Source: an uncultured Neomegalonema sp. (GTDB lineage: Bacteria; Pseudomonadota; Alphaproteobacteria; Rhodobacterales; Rhodobacteraceae). Taken from it: a DNA stretch of 55,304 bases. The position numbers and the translations under genes were made by a program. Shown here one piece after another: positions 16,857 to 25,810 of this stretch (the stretch's first letter is position 1; each line of letters opens with the position of its first letter). The DNA lies in assembly GCA_937990185.1 (NCBI GenBank), contig CALKBI010000018.1:1-55304 (forward strand), written 5' to 3'. The notes below the pieces were generated by a model. That model did not search any database, had not been told where the DNA came from, and worked only from the letters and a program-made list of their open reading frames with translations.

Positions 16857-17321
16857 ATGCGCGCATATCTAACCATTTTTTCTATCGTAGCCGCAGCTTC
16901 AGCTATGACGCCTGCATTCGCAGACAATATCGATGATGCGATAAAAGCTCGCCAAGGCTTTTACCAACTTGTGAAACACAACGCAGGTGCGCTTTTTGGC
17001 ATGGCAAAAGGTGACGTAAATTACGACGCTGAAAAAGCATCAGCACATGCAAACAACCTGAAAGCCTTAGCGCACATGAACAATTCAAGTGTATGGCTTC
17101 CAGGCTCCAGCAAAGAAGACCGCAAAGGCAAAACACGCGCTTTGCCAGTTATTTGGTCAACCTACCCTGCAATTGTCGAAAAAGATAAAGCATTTAAAGA
17201 AGCTACAGCGACTCTCGCAGCATCTGCTGGTGACGGTCTCGATCAACTACGCGCTAACATTGGCGCGTTAGGCGCTTCTTGCAAAGGATGTCACGAGACA
17301 TACCGCGCAAAGGACTTTTGA
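16857..17321 (+). CDS. Cytochrome c' family protein
   Basis: This 154-residue protein has a Sec signal peptide (MRAYLTIFSIVAAASAMTPAFA) and a C-terminal haem-binding CKGCH. The helical region before it (IKARQGFYQLVKHNAGALFGMAKG) matches the cytochrome c' four-helix bundle. The ATG at 16857 is chosen because an AGGGAG site stands 9 nt before it and the signal peptide then begins correctly. Such proteins bind NO or carry electrons in the periplasm. The next gene, cytochrome b561, starts after 1 nt and is its likely membrane partner. Confidence 0.92.
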   Translation: MRAYLTIFSIVAAASAMTPAFADNIDDAIKARQGFYQLVKHNAGALFGMAKGDVNYDAEKASAHANNLKALAHMNNSSVWLPGSSKEDRKGKTRALPVIWSTYPAIVEKDKAFKEATATLAASAGDGLDQLRANIGALGASCKGCHETYRAKDF

Positions 17322-17322
17322 T

Positions 17323-17958
17323 ATGCGCAGCAGTGCGCCTGAGTCCAAAAACTCGGGCGCGCCGTTAGAAAAACGAAAAGTCTGGGACTTGCCAACGCGG
17401 CTGTTTCATTGGTCTTTGGTTTGCTCGGTAGCGGTTGGATTTTATCTAGGCGAGTACCGGGATTTCTCGACGATAGACCTACATTTCTACGCGGGTTACG
17501 TGACTGCCGGATTATTGGCATTCAGAATACTTTGGGGCTTCACTGGTTCCGAGCCGTCCCGCTTAAAGAATTTATTTCCGTCACCTAAGCGATTGTTTTC
17601 ATATATATTAACAATCAAAAACCGAAAGCCAAGCGGCGTTGCAGGGCATAACCCACTCGGAGCGTTTTCCGTTGTTGCGATGATTGTGGCATTGATCGTT
17701 CAAATCACCACCGGGTTATTTGCTGAAGATGACGGACTATTCGCCGAGGGGCCACTCTCAGAATACATTTCTGAATCGTCAGTTTTAACAATGACATCAA
17801 TTCACTACTTATGCTCCCGTGTGATTTTGGTTTTGGTCATTACTCATATCATAGCCATCCTTTTTTATTGGATTTGGAAACACGAAAATCTAATTTTGCC
17901 GATGATATCTGGATGGAAGTTGGTAAAGCGAGATGACGATTCCAATTCATCAAAGTGA
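17323..17958 (+). CDS. Cytochrome b561 domain membrane protein
   Basis: This 211-residue protein has four membrane helices and candidate haem-ligand histidines: [25 protein letters not shown] and [16 protein letters not shown]. This is the bacterial b561 (Ni-hydrogenase-type) pattern, with the [12 protein letters not shown] start often paired with a soluble c-type cytochrome. It probably passes electrons between the quinone pool and the adjacent cytochrome c'. The end overlaps the convergent transglycosylase by 9 nt. Confidence 0.9.
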   Translation: MRSSAPESKNSGAPLEKRKVWDLPTRLFHWSLVCSVAVGFYLGEYRDFSTIDLHFYAGYVTAGLLAFRILWGFTGSEPSRLKNLFPSPKRLFSYILTIKNRKPSGVAGHNPLGAFSVVAMIVALIVQITTGLFAEDDGLFAEGPLSEYISESSVLTMTSIHYLCSRVILVLVITHIIAILFYWIWKHENLILPMISGWKLVKRDDDSNSSK

Positions 17959-18633
17959 TGCCATCGTAATGATTTTACTCACATAATTCTGTGTTTCCCG
18001 AATATTGGGAATACGCCCCAGACGGGCAACCCGAGTTGGCCCGGCATTATAAGCCGCAAGCGCTAATTTCCATGAGCCAAATCTTTGATATTGTTGACGT
18101 AGATAGCGCGCTCCGCCTGATAAATTTTGTATTGGATCAGTTGGATCAACCCCTAATTCACGTGCAGTTCCGGGCATTAATTGTGTGAGACCGATTGCAC
18201 CAACATGGCTGCGAGCCTTTGGATTAAAAGAACTTTCTGCATGGACCAGTGCAAGGAATAACTCTGGTGGAACGCCTTCTTGGATCGCGATTTCAGCAGC
18301 GGCAGATTTGAGCGCGCGCTTGTGGGTTTCCAACAGACCTGTTGGCTTGCGCCGGGGCATAGGGTCAACTTTGGGCAGGGATGCAAAGCTATGCTGAGAC
18401 AACGCATTTAACCGCTGTTGATACATAGCCTGCAACCCATTATTCACTTTTTGTTCTTGTAATTTCAATGCCTTATTCTGCATGACTTCCTGATGCACTG
18501 AACGATCAAAGCTACCGCCTTCCTGAACGCGCGCAACGCCATGCGCTACGGGTAACAACATCGCGAATACGAGAGCAGCAGCCATCACACCACCACCAGA
18601 GATATTATCTGCAACTTTACGCTTATGAGCCAT
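17950..18633 (-). CDS. Lytic transglycosylase (SLT domain)
   Basis: This 227-residue protein has an N-terminal membrane anchor or signal ([18 protein letters not shown]). The C-terminal SLT domain carries the catalytic glutamate in [13 protein letters not shown], with [17 protein letters not shown] and [13 protein letters not shown]. It cleaves peptidoglycan glycan strands. The middle section is coiled and glutamine-rich. Upstream lies a 378-nt region with an inverted repeat and a GTTC-N7-GTTC element. Confidence 0.9.
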   Translation of the reverse strand: MAHKRKVADNISGGGVMAAALVFAMLLPVAHGVARVQEGGSFDRSVHQEVMQNKALKLQEQKVNNGLQAMYQQRLNALSQHSFASLPKVDPMPRRKPTGLLETHKRALKSAAAEIAIQEGVPPELFLALVHAESSFNPKARSHVGAIGLTQLMPGTARELGVDPTDPIQNLSGGARYLRQQYQRFGSWKLALAAYNAGPTRVARLGRIPNIRETQNYVSKIITMASL

Positions 18634-18662
18634 TTCAACATCCTACATCGAATTCTTAATAT

Positions 18663-18677
18663 GTTCTGTTAGTGTTC
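18663..18677. promoter_or_regulatory. GTTC-N7-GTTC element (LexA-box-like), weak candidate
   Basis: Two GTTC words are separated by exactly 7 nt, 30 nt before the transglycosylase start. GTTC-N7-GTTC (GAAC-N7-GAAC on the other strand) is the known alphaproteobacterial SOS box. One or two such matches are expected by chance in a window of this size, so this is only a candidate. Confidence 0.3.
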
Positions 18678-18699
18678 GATGTACGAGCTCAAGTCAACT

Positions 18700-18745
18700 C
18701 TTTTTGTTCCTGTACGGACGATCTGCCGAAATATAGAACAAAAAG
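18700..18745. repeat. 10-bp perfect inverted repeat in the 378-nt gap 18634-19011
   Basis: CTTTTTGTTC (18700-18709) and GAACAAAAAG (18736-18745) are perfect complements around a 26-nt spacer. The gap lies between the divergent transglycosylase and YHS genes, so it must hold both promoters. The repeat could be a regulator site or a stem-loop of a short transcript. I see no coding sequence in the rest of the gap. Confidence 0.6.
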
Positions 18746-19011
18746 CGCCCATATACTGGGATTCTTCGCTTAAAATTTATCTGCCCGCAAAAAGGTCCAG
18801 CAGGGCAAAACCGGACTGCACAAAAATTTTTCGCCCGCCTCACAAGGATGATTCCCACCACAAAAGCCCATACAAATCTCTCGCGAAACTCTGGTAAAAC
18901 TCATCACAATTGGCGGAGGCTGTGAGAATTCCCGTAACTCGCCTTTTTCCATCCCAAAACGGATGCTACATACTGATCAACGCATATAGATAAACAAGAT
19001 CGGATCAGCGC

Positions 19012-19479
19012 ATGGCATCCAACACATCATCGTCTTTCATCCGCCGCGACATTCTAAAGTTTGCGGTTGCCGGAGCCGCAACGCTCGCCTCGCTCCCGGC
19101 CTTCGCTGCTGATCGAATTTCAAAGGTCAATGGCAACGCAATCAAAGGCTATGACACCACCGCCTATTTCCGTCGCGGCGCGCCCGTCAAAGGCTCGGCC
19201 TCGTCTACCGTAGAGTGGAAAGGTGCGACATGGCGTTTTGCCTCCGCAGAGGAAGCCGCCCTCTTCCGCGCCAATCCCGAAGCCTATTCACCCAAATTTG
19301 GCGGGTTCTGCGCCCGTGCGATGTCGCTGGGCAAAGTCGTTAGAGGCGACCCAGAAGTCTGGCGCATTCGCGAAAACAACCTTTACCTCTTCGCGCGTCC
19401 GGTAGGCCGTGATTTCTTCGACAAAGGCCCGGACAAAATGATCGCAAAGGCAATAGCAAACTGGAAAAAGCTAAAATAA
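19012..19479 (+). CDS. Tat-exported YHS domain protein
   Basis: This 155-residue protein starts with a twin-arginine signal (SSFIRRDILKFAVAG...LPAFA). It then has a YHS domain (AIKGYDTTAYFRRGAPVKG, WRFASAEEAALFRANPEAYSPKFGGFCARA). YHS proteins bind metals such as copper or iron through the conserved cysteine and aromatic residues. Tat export suggests the cofactor is loaded before export. It precedes dddP by 110 nt on the same strand; a hairpin (CGCAAG/CTTGCG, 19519-19541) lies between, so co-transcription is uncertain. Confidence 0.88.
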   Translation: MASNTSSSFIRRDILKFAVAGAATLASLPAFAADRISKVNGNAIKGYDTTAYFRRGAPVKGSASSTVEWKGATWRFASAEEAALFRANPEAYSPKFGGFCARAMSLGKVVRGDPEVWRIRENNLYLFARPVGRDFFDKGPDKMIAKAIANWKKLK

Positions 19480-19589
19480 TCACCGCGACGCGCTCCGGTC
19501 TGAGGTCAAAACCGACGCCGCAAGTCGCAAAACGGCTTGCGCGCCTTCATTCTCGCACCCACGCTCCTCTCAGATAAACGAGGTGCGCC

Positions 19590-20924
19590 ATGAATGTGAT
19601 GAGTTCAAACCGCAAGATCGACCCGTCCCGCCGCCGGGCGACGACATTGTTCAAACCGGATGGGACACCGCTCGACAATGATCGGGTGGAGATCGGACCA
19701 ACTGATCTGGCGTTCAATGAATGGGCCGCGCAAGGCATCACCCCGCCGGATATGCCAAAGCTGCGCGAATATCGCCTCTCTCGTATTGTTGGAGAGCTGC
19801 AAAAGCACGATTATGCAGGGCTGCTCACATTCGATCCGCTCAACATCCGGTACATCACGGATGCTACGAACATGCAGCTCTGGACGACGCACAATCCGGC
19901 GCGCGCCTGTTTCGTGTCGGCGGATGGCTATGTCGTGCTGTATGATTTTCACGGCTCAGATCACCTCAGCGCGCATTTGCCGCTTGTGAAAGAAGTCCGC
20001 CACGGCGCGGCATTCTTCTTTTTCGAAAGCGCAGGACTGGTCGCCGAACACGCGATGCATTTCGCCAAAGGCATCGACTCTCTGATGCGCGACCATGCGG
20101 GCGAGAACCGCCGTCTCGCCGTGGATCGGATGGAGCGCCCCGGCCATGATGCCCTCGAAAGCCTCGGAGTAGAAATCCACAACGGACAAGAGATCACCGA
20201 ATTTGCGCGCGTGATCAAAAACGACAACGAAGTGAACGCCATGCGCTGCGCGATCTCAGCTTGCGAAGCGGCAATGCATGAGATGCAAGCGATGGTGCGC
20301 CCCGGCATCACAGAAGTCGATGCCTGGGCTATCCTACAGCATGGCAACCACATTCGCGGCGGCGAGTGGATCGAGACGCGTATCCTCTCATCGGGTCCGC
20401 GCACGAACCCGTGGTTCCAAGAGGCTGGTCCCCGTGTCATGGCCGAAGGCGATATTCTCGCTTTCGATACTGACCTGATTGGCCCTTACGGATATTGCGC
20501 AGATCTCAGCCGCACTTGGATGGTCGGAGATGTCGAGCCGAGCGCGTATGAGAAACAAATCTACCGCGACGCCCTTGACCATATCCAAACCAACACGGCG
20601 ATTTTAAAGCCCGGTATAAAGCTGGATGACCTGACCAAGCTCTCGCAACAGCTGCCGGAGAAATACAAAGAGCAACGTTACGGCGTCGTCTTCCACGGCG
20701 TCGGCCTTTGCGATGAATACCCCTCCATTCGCTACGCACCCGATTTTGAAGACGGCCAACACGAAGACCGTGTCCTCGAACCCGGCATGACCCTCTGCGT
20801 CGAGGTTTATTACGGCGAAGTCGGCGGACCGTGCGGCATCAAATTAGAGGACCAAGTCCTCATCACCGAAGACGGGCACGAAAACCTGACCACCTACCCA
20901 TTCGAAGATCGGTTCTTGAGCTAA
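19590..20924 (+). CDS. dddP: DMSP lyase DddP (M24 metallopeptidase-fold)
   Basis: This 444-residue protein cleaves dimethylsulfoniopropionate to dimethylsulfide and acrylate. It has the family start RKIDPSRR...NDRVEIGPTDLAFNEWA and the pita-bread fold core. Metal-site residues are D293 and D295 (FDTDL), D305 (ADLSRT), H369 (VFHGVG), E405 (CVEVYY) and E420 (KLEDQ). These agree with the D295/D297/D307/H371/E406/E421 set I recall for roseobacter DddP. W98 (QLWTTHNP), Y364 and D375 (CDEYP) fit the catalytic and substrate positions of that enzyme. True M24 peptidases lack the long N-terminal block and the first extra aspartate. The ATG has GAGGTGCG upstream. No acrylate-degradation gene is adjacent, although a quinone oxidoreductase-like MDR protein is encoded nearby. 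Confidence 0.93.
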   Translation: MNVMSSNRKIDPSRRRATTLFKPDGTPLDNDRVEIGPTDLAFNEWAAQGITPPDMPKLREYRLSRIVGELQKHDYAGLLTFDPLNIRYITDATNMQLWTTHNPARACFVSADGYVVLYDFHGSDHLSAHLPLVKEVRHGAAFFFFESAGLVAEHAMHFAKGIDSLMRDHAGENRRLAVDRMERPGHDALESLGVEIHNGQEITEFARVIKNDNEVNAMRCAISACEAAMHEMQAMVRPGITEVDAWAILQHGNHIRGGEWIETRILSSGPRTNPWFQEAGPRVMAEGDILAFDTDLIGPYGYCADLSRTWMVGDVEPSAYEKQIYRDALDHIQTNTAILKPGIKLDDLTKLSQQLPEKYKEQRYGVVFHGVGLCDEYPSIRYAPDFEDGQHEDRVLEPGMTLCVEVYYGEVGGPCGIKLEDQVLITEDGHENLTTYPFEDRFLS

Positions 20925-21427
20925 CGGGCGTTTGGAGGCGCTCGACAGACAAGGGGGTCGAGCTGATTAACAAATTGAGATGACGGAAAGCTGTCAGGTT
21001 TCAGGTCTTTACTGACCGCCAATTTACGCCTGTGCAAACCTCTAATTGCGACTATTAGCAAGTGTTTCCGCGAAACGGGATTGTCTTGGAAAGTGGGAGC
21101 CGCATCGCGGCGACACGCGCCTGCCCGCCCCACGGCGGGCGCGTCCAGCGCAAGCGTAGCGCTGCGCCGCACCCACCTCGGTCAGGCGCTTATCCCTCAA
21201 ACGCATGAGCAGGCCAAGAAATCTAAGGAAATACGAAGTATTCGGAGTTCAGGACTCCAAAGTATTTTCTAGGCGAAAATGCAAGCTTCCCGAGACGCGG
21301 CAGCAACCGCCCCTCGTCCCTCGCAGCTTTTCCCACACGCATGACTGAAACACGCATCACACTGCCGTAACAGAGCTTGGCGCTTGTGCTCATGGAGTTG
21401 TAAGGACAACCGCAAAGGAGAACAGTT
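20925..21427. other. 503-nt non-coding gap after dddP with adjacent hairpins
   Basis: No convincing gene is visible. Two GC-rich hairpins follow each other: GCCCGCC/GGCGGGC with loop CCAC (21123-21140), and CAGCGC/GCGCTG with loop AAGCGTA (21146-21164, arms 21146-21151 and 21159-21164). A third dyad, GGAGT/ACTCC, lies at 21244-21258 before a short T-run. The GC-rich pair differs in composition from its flanks and may be an intergenic palindromic repeat. Confidence 0.6.
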
Positions 21428-22609
21428 ATGCGCAGTGAGAAATTCGAATTTGCCGGATTTGATGGCAGCATCCTTGCCGGACGTCTTGACCGGCCCATCG
21501 AACCTCCCCGTGCGGTCGCAATTTTTGCGCATTGCTTCACTGGCTCCAAAGATTTGCTGGCCTCGCGTCGGATCAGTCAGCGGCTTGCGGGGCGCGGCGT
21601 CGCAGTCTTGCGGTTTGATTTTACCGGCCTCGGCGATTCCGAGGGAGAGTTCGAGAACTCTAACTTCACATCCAATATCGAAGACCTCGTTGCCGCTGCG
21701 AAGGCACTGGAAAGTCACCTCGAAGCACCCTCTATGCTCATCGGTCATTCGCTCGGCGGTGCAGCGGTTATTGCGGCGACGAAACGCATCCCCGGCATCA
21801 AGGCCGTTGCCACCATCGGCGCGCCCTCTGATCCCGCCCATGTCTCGCATAATTTCGGCAAATGGCTCGATGAGATCAAAACCGAAGGCGAGGCCGAAGT
21901 CTGCCTTGCAGGACGCCCCTTCACAATCCGCAAGCATTTCCTTGACGATATCGCGAGCGCAAAACTTGACGATGCACTCCCTGATCTGGATGCCGCTCTG
22001 CTCGTCCTGCACGCCCCTCTTGATGTGACGGTCGGGATCGAAAACGCCAGTTCTCTCTTTGTGAAGGCCAAGCACCCCAAAAGTTTCGTCAGCCTTGATG
22101 ACGCAGACCACCTGCTCACCCGCGCTGCGGATGCGGATTACGCCGCGTCGATCATCGCAACATGGTCTGCAAAATACCTCTCCCTCCCAAAAGCTGACCT
22201 GCCACAACCCGATAAAGGCGTGCGTGCCATCGAGCGTGACCCGACAGGGTTTCTCAATCGGGTTCTCGCACCACGAGATCGCACCGTTTTCGGTGATGAG
22301 CCAAAGCGCGTTGGCGGAACCGACCTCGGCTTCACCCCATTCGAGATGGTCGGCGCGGGCCTAAGTGTCTGCACAACAATGACGATGCGCATGTATGCCA
22401 AGCGCAAAGGCTGGGAAATGGATGCCGCTCAGGTCGACGTGACGTGGCAACAAGCGGACAGGTACAACAGCACCTTCACCCGCAACGTAAAGCTCGACCC
22501 GTCTTTGTCAGCCGAACAACGCAAACGGTTGATTGAGATCGCCGATAAATGCCCCGTCCACCGGATGCTGGAAGGGACAATCAAAGTCGATACAGTCGAG
22601 TCAGAATAG
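21428..22609 (+). CDS. Bifunctional alpha/beta hydrolase / OsmC family protein
   Basis: This 393-residue protein is a natural fusion. Residues 1-240 form an alpha/beta hydrolase with the nucleophile elbow GHSLGGAA, an oxyanion-side HCFTGSKD and a catalytic-His candidate in DDADHLLT. Residues 265-393 form an OsmC-like domain, with VCTTMTMRMYAKRKGW and the resolving-side DKCPVHRMLEG cysteine, as in organic-hydroperoxide reductases. The fusion is a known bacterial architecture. The OsmC half should reduce organic peroxides; the hydrolase substrate is not known. An AAAGGAG site stands before the ATG. It converges on the quinone oxidoreductase gene with 9 nt between stops. Confidence 0.9.
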   Translation: MRSEKFEFAGFDGSILAGRLDRPIEPPRAVAIFAHCFTGSKDLLASRRISQRLAGRGVAVLRFDFTGLGDSEGEFENSNFTSNIEDLVAAAKALESHLEAPSMLIGHSLGGAAVIAATKRIPGIKAVATIGAPSDPAHVSHNFGKWLDEIKTEGEAEVCLAGRPFTIRKHFLDDIASAKLDDALPDLDAALLVLHAPLDVTVGIENASSLFVKAKHPKSFVSLDDADHLLTRAADADYAASIIATWSAKYLSLPKADLPQPDKGVRAIERDPTGFLNRVLAPRDRTVFGDEPKRVGGTDLGFTPFEMVGAGLSVCTTMTMRMYAKRKGWEMDAAQVDVTWQQADRYNSTFTRNVKLDPSLSAEQRKRLIEIADKCPVHRMLEGTIKVDTVESE

Positions 22610-22618
22610 CGCGCCGCT

Positions 22619-23596
22619 CTATGGAATAAGAACCGTCGAACCTGTGGTTTCACGCGCATGTAACGCGCGATGTGCTTCGGCGGCTTCTGCCAATGGATAG
22701 GTCTGATTGACCGCCACTTTGATCGTGCCATCCGCGATCAACCCGAACAGCGCAGAGGCCCCTTCATCCAATTCTTCGCGAGTAACGATGTAATTGAACA
22801 AAGAGGGCCGCGTCGCGAACAGGCCACCACGGGAAGCGATGTCTTTGATCGAGAAGTTCTCGATCGCACCGGATGCATTCCCGAACGTCACAAACATACC
22901 GAGGCGGCGAAGACAATCCAGCGACCCCGGATACGTCGCTTGACCCACGCCGTCATAAACAACATGGCACTTCTCGCCGCCGGTCAAATGCTCGACTGCA
23001 CCAACAAAATCACCATCGTTATAATCAATGACATGCGTATAGCCATGGGCCAGCGCGAGTTTACACTTCTCTTCGCCGCCCGCAGTTCCGATAGCCGTCG
23101 CACCGATATGCTTGAGCCATTGCCCGACGATCAGGCCAACTCCACCAGCCGCCGCTTGGAATAATACTGTATGTTCAGGCTTTACCGGAAAGGTTCGAGT
23201 CAGCAGATAATGCGCTGTCAGCCCTTTCAGGATAGACGCCGCCGCAACCTCATCGCTCACGCCCTCAGGGATGTGCATCATCCTAACGGCTGGTACAATC
23301 CGGTGACTGGTATAAGCACCAACCGGCAATGTATAACCAACCCGATCACCTTCAGCAAAACCGGAAACACCCTCGCCCACCGCCTCGACGATGCCAACAG
23401 CCTCACCGCCCGGCACAGGTTCCGCATTCGGAGGCCAAGGGTAAAGCCCGCTCCGAAAATACGTATCGAGATAGTTCAAACCAACCGCAGTATGGCGGAG
23501 CCGCAACTCTCCCTTACCCGGAGCACCAACCTCAACCTCTTCACGCTTTAGAACATCAGGACCACCAGTACCGTCAGCGATAATGCGATATGCCAT
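22619..23596 (-). CDS. Quinone oxidoreductase-like MDR protein
   Basis: This 325-residue protein is a zinc-free medium-chain reductase. It has an N-terminal GroES-like half (HTAVGLNYLDTYFRSGLYPW) and a Rossmann NADPH-binding half (VLFQAAAGGVGLIVGQWLKHIG, GTAGGEEKCKLA). It fits the NADPH:quinone reductase family. Acrylyl-CoA reductase (AcuI) belongs to a nearby MDR branch; this sequence looks more like Qor, so no AcuI role is claimed despite the nearby dddP. It is the last gene of a three-gene run and starts 11 nt after the methyltransferase stop. Confidence 0.88.
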   Translation of the reverse strand: MAYRIIADGTGGPDVLKREEVEVGAPGKGELRLRHTAVGLNYLDTYFRSGLYPWPPNAEPVPGGEAVGIVEAVGEGVSGFAEGDRVGYTLPVGAYTSHRIVPAVRMMHIPEGVSDEVAAASILKGLTAHYLLTRTFPVKPEHTVLFQAAAGGVGLIVGQWLKHIGATAIGTAGGEEKCKLALAHGYTHVIDYNDGDFVGAVEHLTGGEKCHVVYDGVGQATYPGSLDCLRRLGMFVTFGNASGAIENFSIKDIASRGGLFATRPSLFNYIVTREELDEGASALFGLIADGTIKVAVNQTYPLAEAAEAHRALHARETTGSTVLIP

Positions 23597-23607
23597 GTCG
23601 TTGTTCC

Positions 23608-24840
23608 TTAAAGCCCGCGCCGGGCGCTGAAGCGAAGCAAATTATAATTGTTGAGTGGCTGGTAAAGTGTCTGAAACTTTGTAGCAAAAGACTTCGAATC
23701 CCAGCCCAGCATTTGCGCAATCTCATTCAGATCCCGCTTGCCGTCCATAGCCGTCACAAGCCCCGCCAAATCTTGCGGCAATTTACGCTGGATCGGTAAG
23801 CCATCAATATTGAAGGCAATACGGCCCTTATCCCAAATCGACTGCGCGAGCGCCGCCGTTTTGGCCCCGATAATATGAGGGACTGCCGAACCATGCACGC
23901 TAGCAATCCGGCCCTCGCCGGTCCCTTTGGGCACAGCATAGAAAACATGAGCCTTAATATTTCCAGCAAGCCGCTCCGCAAGTGCAGCCGCCTCACGCGG
24001 CGCTAACCTTGCTGCCCGATAGCGCAGCTCTTCATCAGCGATAAGAATTTGCGGATTGTATTGGCCGGGCATGACAAAGCTGACCATCTCCAACCCTGCG
24101 CCATCGAGCAAATCGTATACACCATCCACATCATAAGCCCGATCATGGGCTTGGAACAGCAGATCGAATACCCCCGCTTCCCCACCAGCCAGATATTCCT
24201 CAGCAAACGGGTTACGAGCGAGGCAATTTGTATGCGGTAATCCGCTGAGCAAACGCTGAGCCAGCGAAACCTGCTGTGACGGGGTATCATCTCCGCCCAG
24301 TGACCGTAGGGCATCTCGTAACTCATAGATACCGGCACGGCCATAAGGCGCATGAACCATTGCTCCCAAACCGCCACCGGACGCTAATGCTTTGGCCAGC
24401 GCAGCCGCACCTTCATTCGGGTCAGCCAGGCGATTCAAAACCCCGCTACAATCAATGTAATCAAACGGCCCCAGCTGCGAAGCAGTCAGCACATCACCCT
24501 TGTGATACGTCGCCGAAAGACCGCGCGCCGCCATCCGAGCCTCGGCAATCTTACGACAAGCCTCCGACAGATCGAGGTAATGCAAGTCAACATTCGCACC
24601 CCAATCCGCAAAGACCTGCGCCATCATGACAAGCGCGTCGCCCGTCCCGCCACCTGCAACAAGAATACGGGTTGGCTGAGTCCAATCGCGCTGACCACCA
24701 AAGATAAAATGATCAATCTCTAAGGGATGGCTTGGCGAAGAGATGGTAAGCCCTTCCAACTCCTTCGCAGGATCACGCTCTGGATAGGGATAACCTACAT
24801 ACTGCTTTGGAGCCGCACCGGGGGCTGCTTCATTGCTCAC
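23608..24840 (-). CDS. SAM-dependent methyltransferase with regulatory C-terminal domain
   Basis: This 410-residue protein has a class I methyltransferase motif (TRILVAGGGTGDALVMMA) after an N-terminal YVGYPYPERDPAKELEGL. A long C-terminal part (after about residue 210) resembles the methyltransferase regulatory domain. The acceptor is unknown. The GTG start at 24840 overlaps the stop of the aminotransferase as GTGA, so the pair is translationally coupled. Confidence 0.87.
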   Translation of the reverse strand: MSNEAAPGAAPKQYVGYPYPERDPAKELEGLTISSPSHPLEIDHFIFGGQRDWTQPTRILVAGGGTGDALVMMAQVFADWGANVDLHYLDLSEACRKIAEARMAARGLSATYHKGDVLTASQLGPFDYIDCSGVLNRLADPNEGAAALAKALASGGGLGAMVHAPYGRAGIYELRDALRSLGGDDTPSQQVSLAQRLLSGLPHTNCLARNPFAEEYLAGGEAGVFDLLFQAHDRAYDVDGVYDLLDGAGLEMVSFVMPGQYNPQILIADEELRYRAARLAPREAAALAERLAGNIKAHVFYAVPKGTGEGRIASVHGSAVPHIIGAKTAALAQSIWDKGRIAFNIDGLPIQRKLPQDLAGLVTAMDGKRDLNEIAQMLGWDSKSFATKFQTLYQPLNNYNLLRFSARRGL

Positions 24841-25688
24841 GCTGCGCCTCTCGCCAGCGCAATATATCTTTCACGTAGTTTCCGAGTGATCGGACCGGGA
24901 ACACCTTGACTGATTGTTTTTCCGTCTATCGTAACGACAGGCATGACAAAGCTCGAAGCACTGGTTGAGAACGCCTCCGCTGCGCCTTGTGCTTCTTCGA
25001 TTGTAAAGGGGCGCTGCTCGACAGTAAGGCCCTCGGCTTCTGCAATCTCAAGCACCACACGGCGGGTGATACCATGCAGGATCGAATTGGAAAGCTGCCG
25101 GGTCACAATCGCGCCGTCTGCCGTAATGATGAAAGCGTTATTCGATGAGCCTTCTGTTATAAACCCATCTTCGACCATCCAAGCATCATCCGCGCCTTGA
25201 ATCGCGGCTTCCTGCTTAACAATGGATTGAGCCAACAATTGCGTCGTTTTAATATCACGGCGCGCCCATCTCAGGTCTTGCATCGTGACAACAGAAATCC
25301 CGCTTTCCGATTTACCAGTAACCGCAACGGATTTTTCCTGAGTAAACATCACGAGACTCGGCTTCTCTTCTGCTGGGAACACAAAATCGCGATCCGCTGC
25401 GCCCCTGCTGACTTGAAGATACACCATCCCTTCAGTGACATTGTTCCGCGTCACCAACTCTTCCATCAGCGCCGGAATATCATGAACAGGCACGGGCGAG
25501 CCCATTTTCAGCTCACCGAGCGAGCGTTTCAGCCGCTCCATATGGGCAAGGTTGTCCACGAGCTTGCCGTCAAGCACGGTAGAGACTTCGTAAACCGCAT
25601 CTGCAAATAAAAATCCCCGATCAAAGACCGAAATCTTTGCATCTTCTTCGGCGACAAAAGCGCCATTAACATAGACTGTGCGGCTCAT
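24837..25688 (-). CDS. D-amino-acid transaminase (class IV aminotransferase)
   Basis: This 283-residue PLP enzyme has the PLP-binding lysine in RRDIKTTQLLAQ and the class IV signature EGSSNNAFIITADGAI...LHGITRRVVLEIA. The N-terminal DRGFLFADAVYEVSTVLDGK is typical of Dat-type D-alanine transaminases and separates it from branched-chain aminotransferases. The ATG at 25688 has a GGGGAGAGG site. It probably supplies D-glutamate or D-alanine for cell wall work, or degrades D-amino acids. It is first in an operon with the methyltransferase and Qor-like genes. Confidence 0.88.
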   Translation of the reverse strand: MSRTVYVNGAFVAEEDAKISVFDRGFLFADAVYEVSTVLDGKLVDNLAHMERLKRSLGELKMGSPVPVHDIPALMEELVTRNNVTEGMVYLQVSRGAADRDFVFPAEEKPSLVMFTQEKSVAVTGKSESGISVVTMQDLRWARRDIKTTQLLAQSIVKQEAAIQGADDAWMVEDGFITEGSSNNAFIITADGAIVTRQLSNSILHGITRRVVLEIAEAEGLTVEQRPFTIEEAQGAAEAFSTSASSFVMPVVTIDGKTISQGVPGPITRKLRERYIALARGAA

Positions 25689-25810
25689 CAGCCTCTCCCC
25701 TAAAATTACCCTTCGGCTGTATCCCCGCGCGACAGGCTTTTCAAGCCGTAGGATTTCCGGTATCCCATCCCCTGCGTCTAAAAACACAACAAGAACGCGA
25801 AGGCTTGAGC

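Noticed and set aside
21269..22207. Open frame of 312 codons opposite the hydrolase-OsmC gene
   Set aside because: The plus-strand protein has clear motifs over the same bases; the minus-strand translation does not look like a protein family.
22619..23596. Acrylyl-CoA reductase (AcuI) as partner of dddP
   Set aside because: The sequence fits the Qor branch of the MDR family, lies in an aminotransferase/methyltransferase operon, and faces away from dddP.
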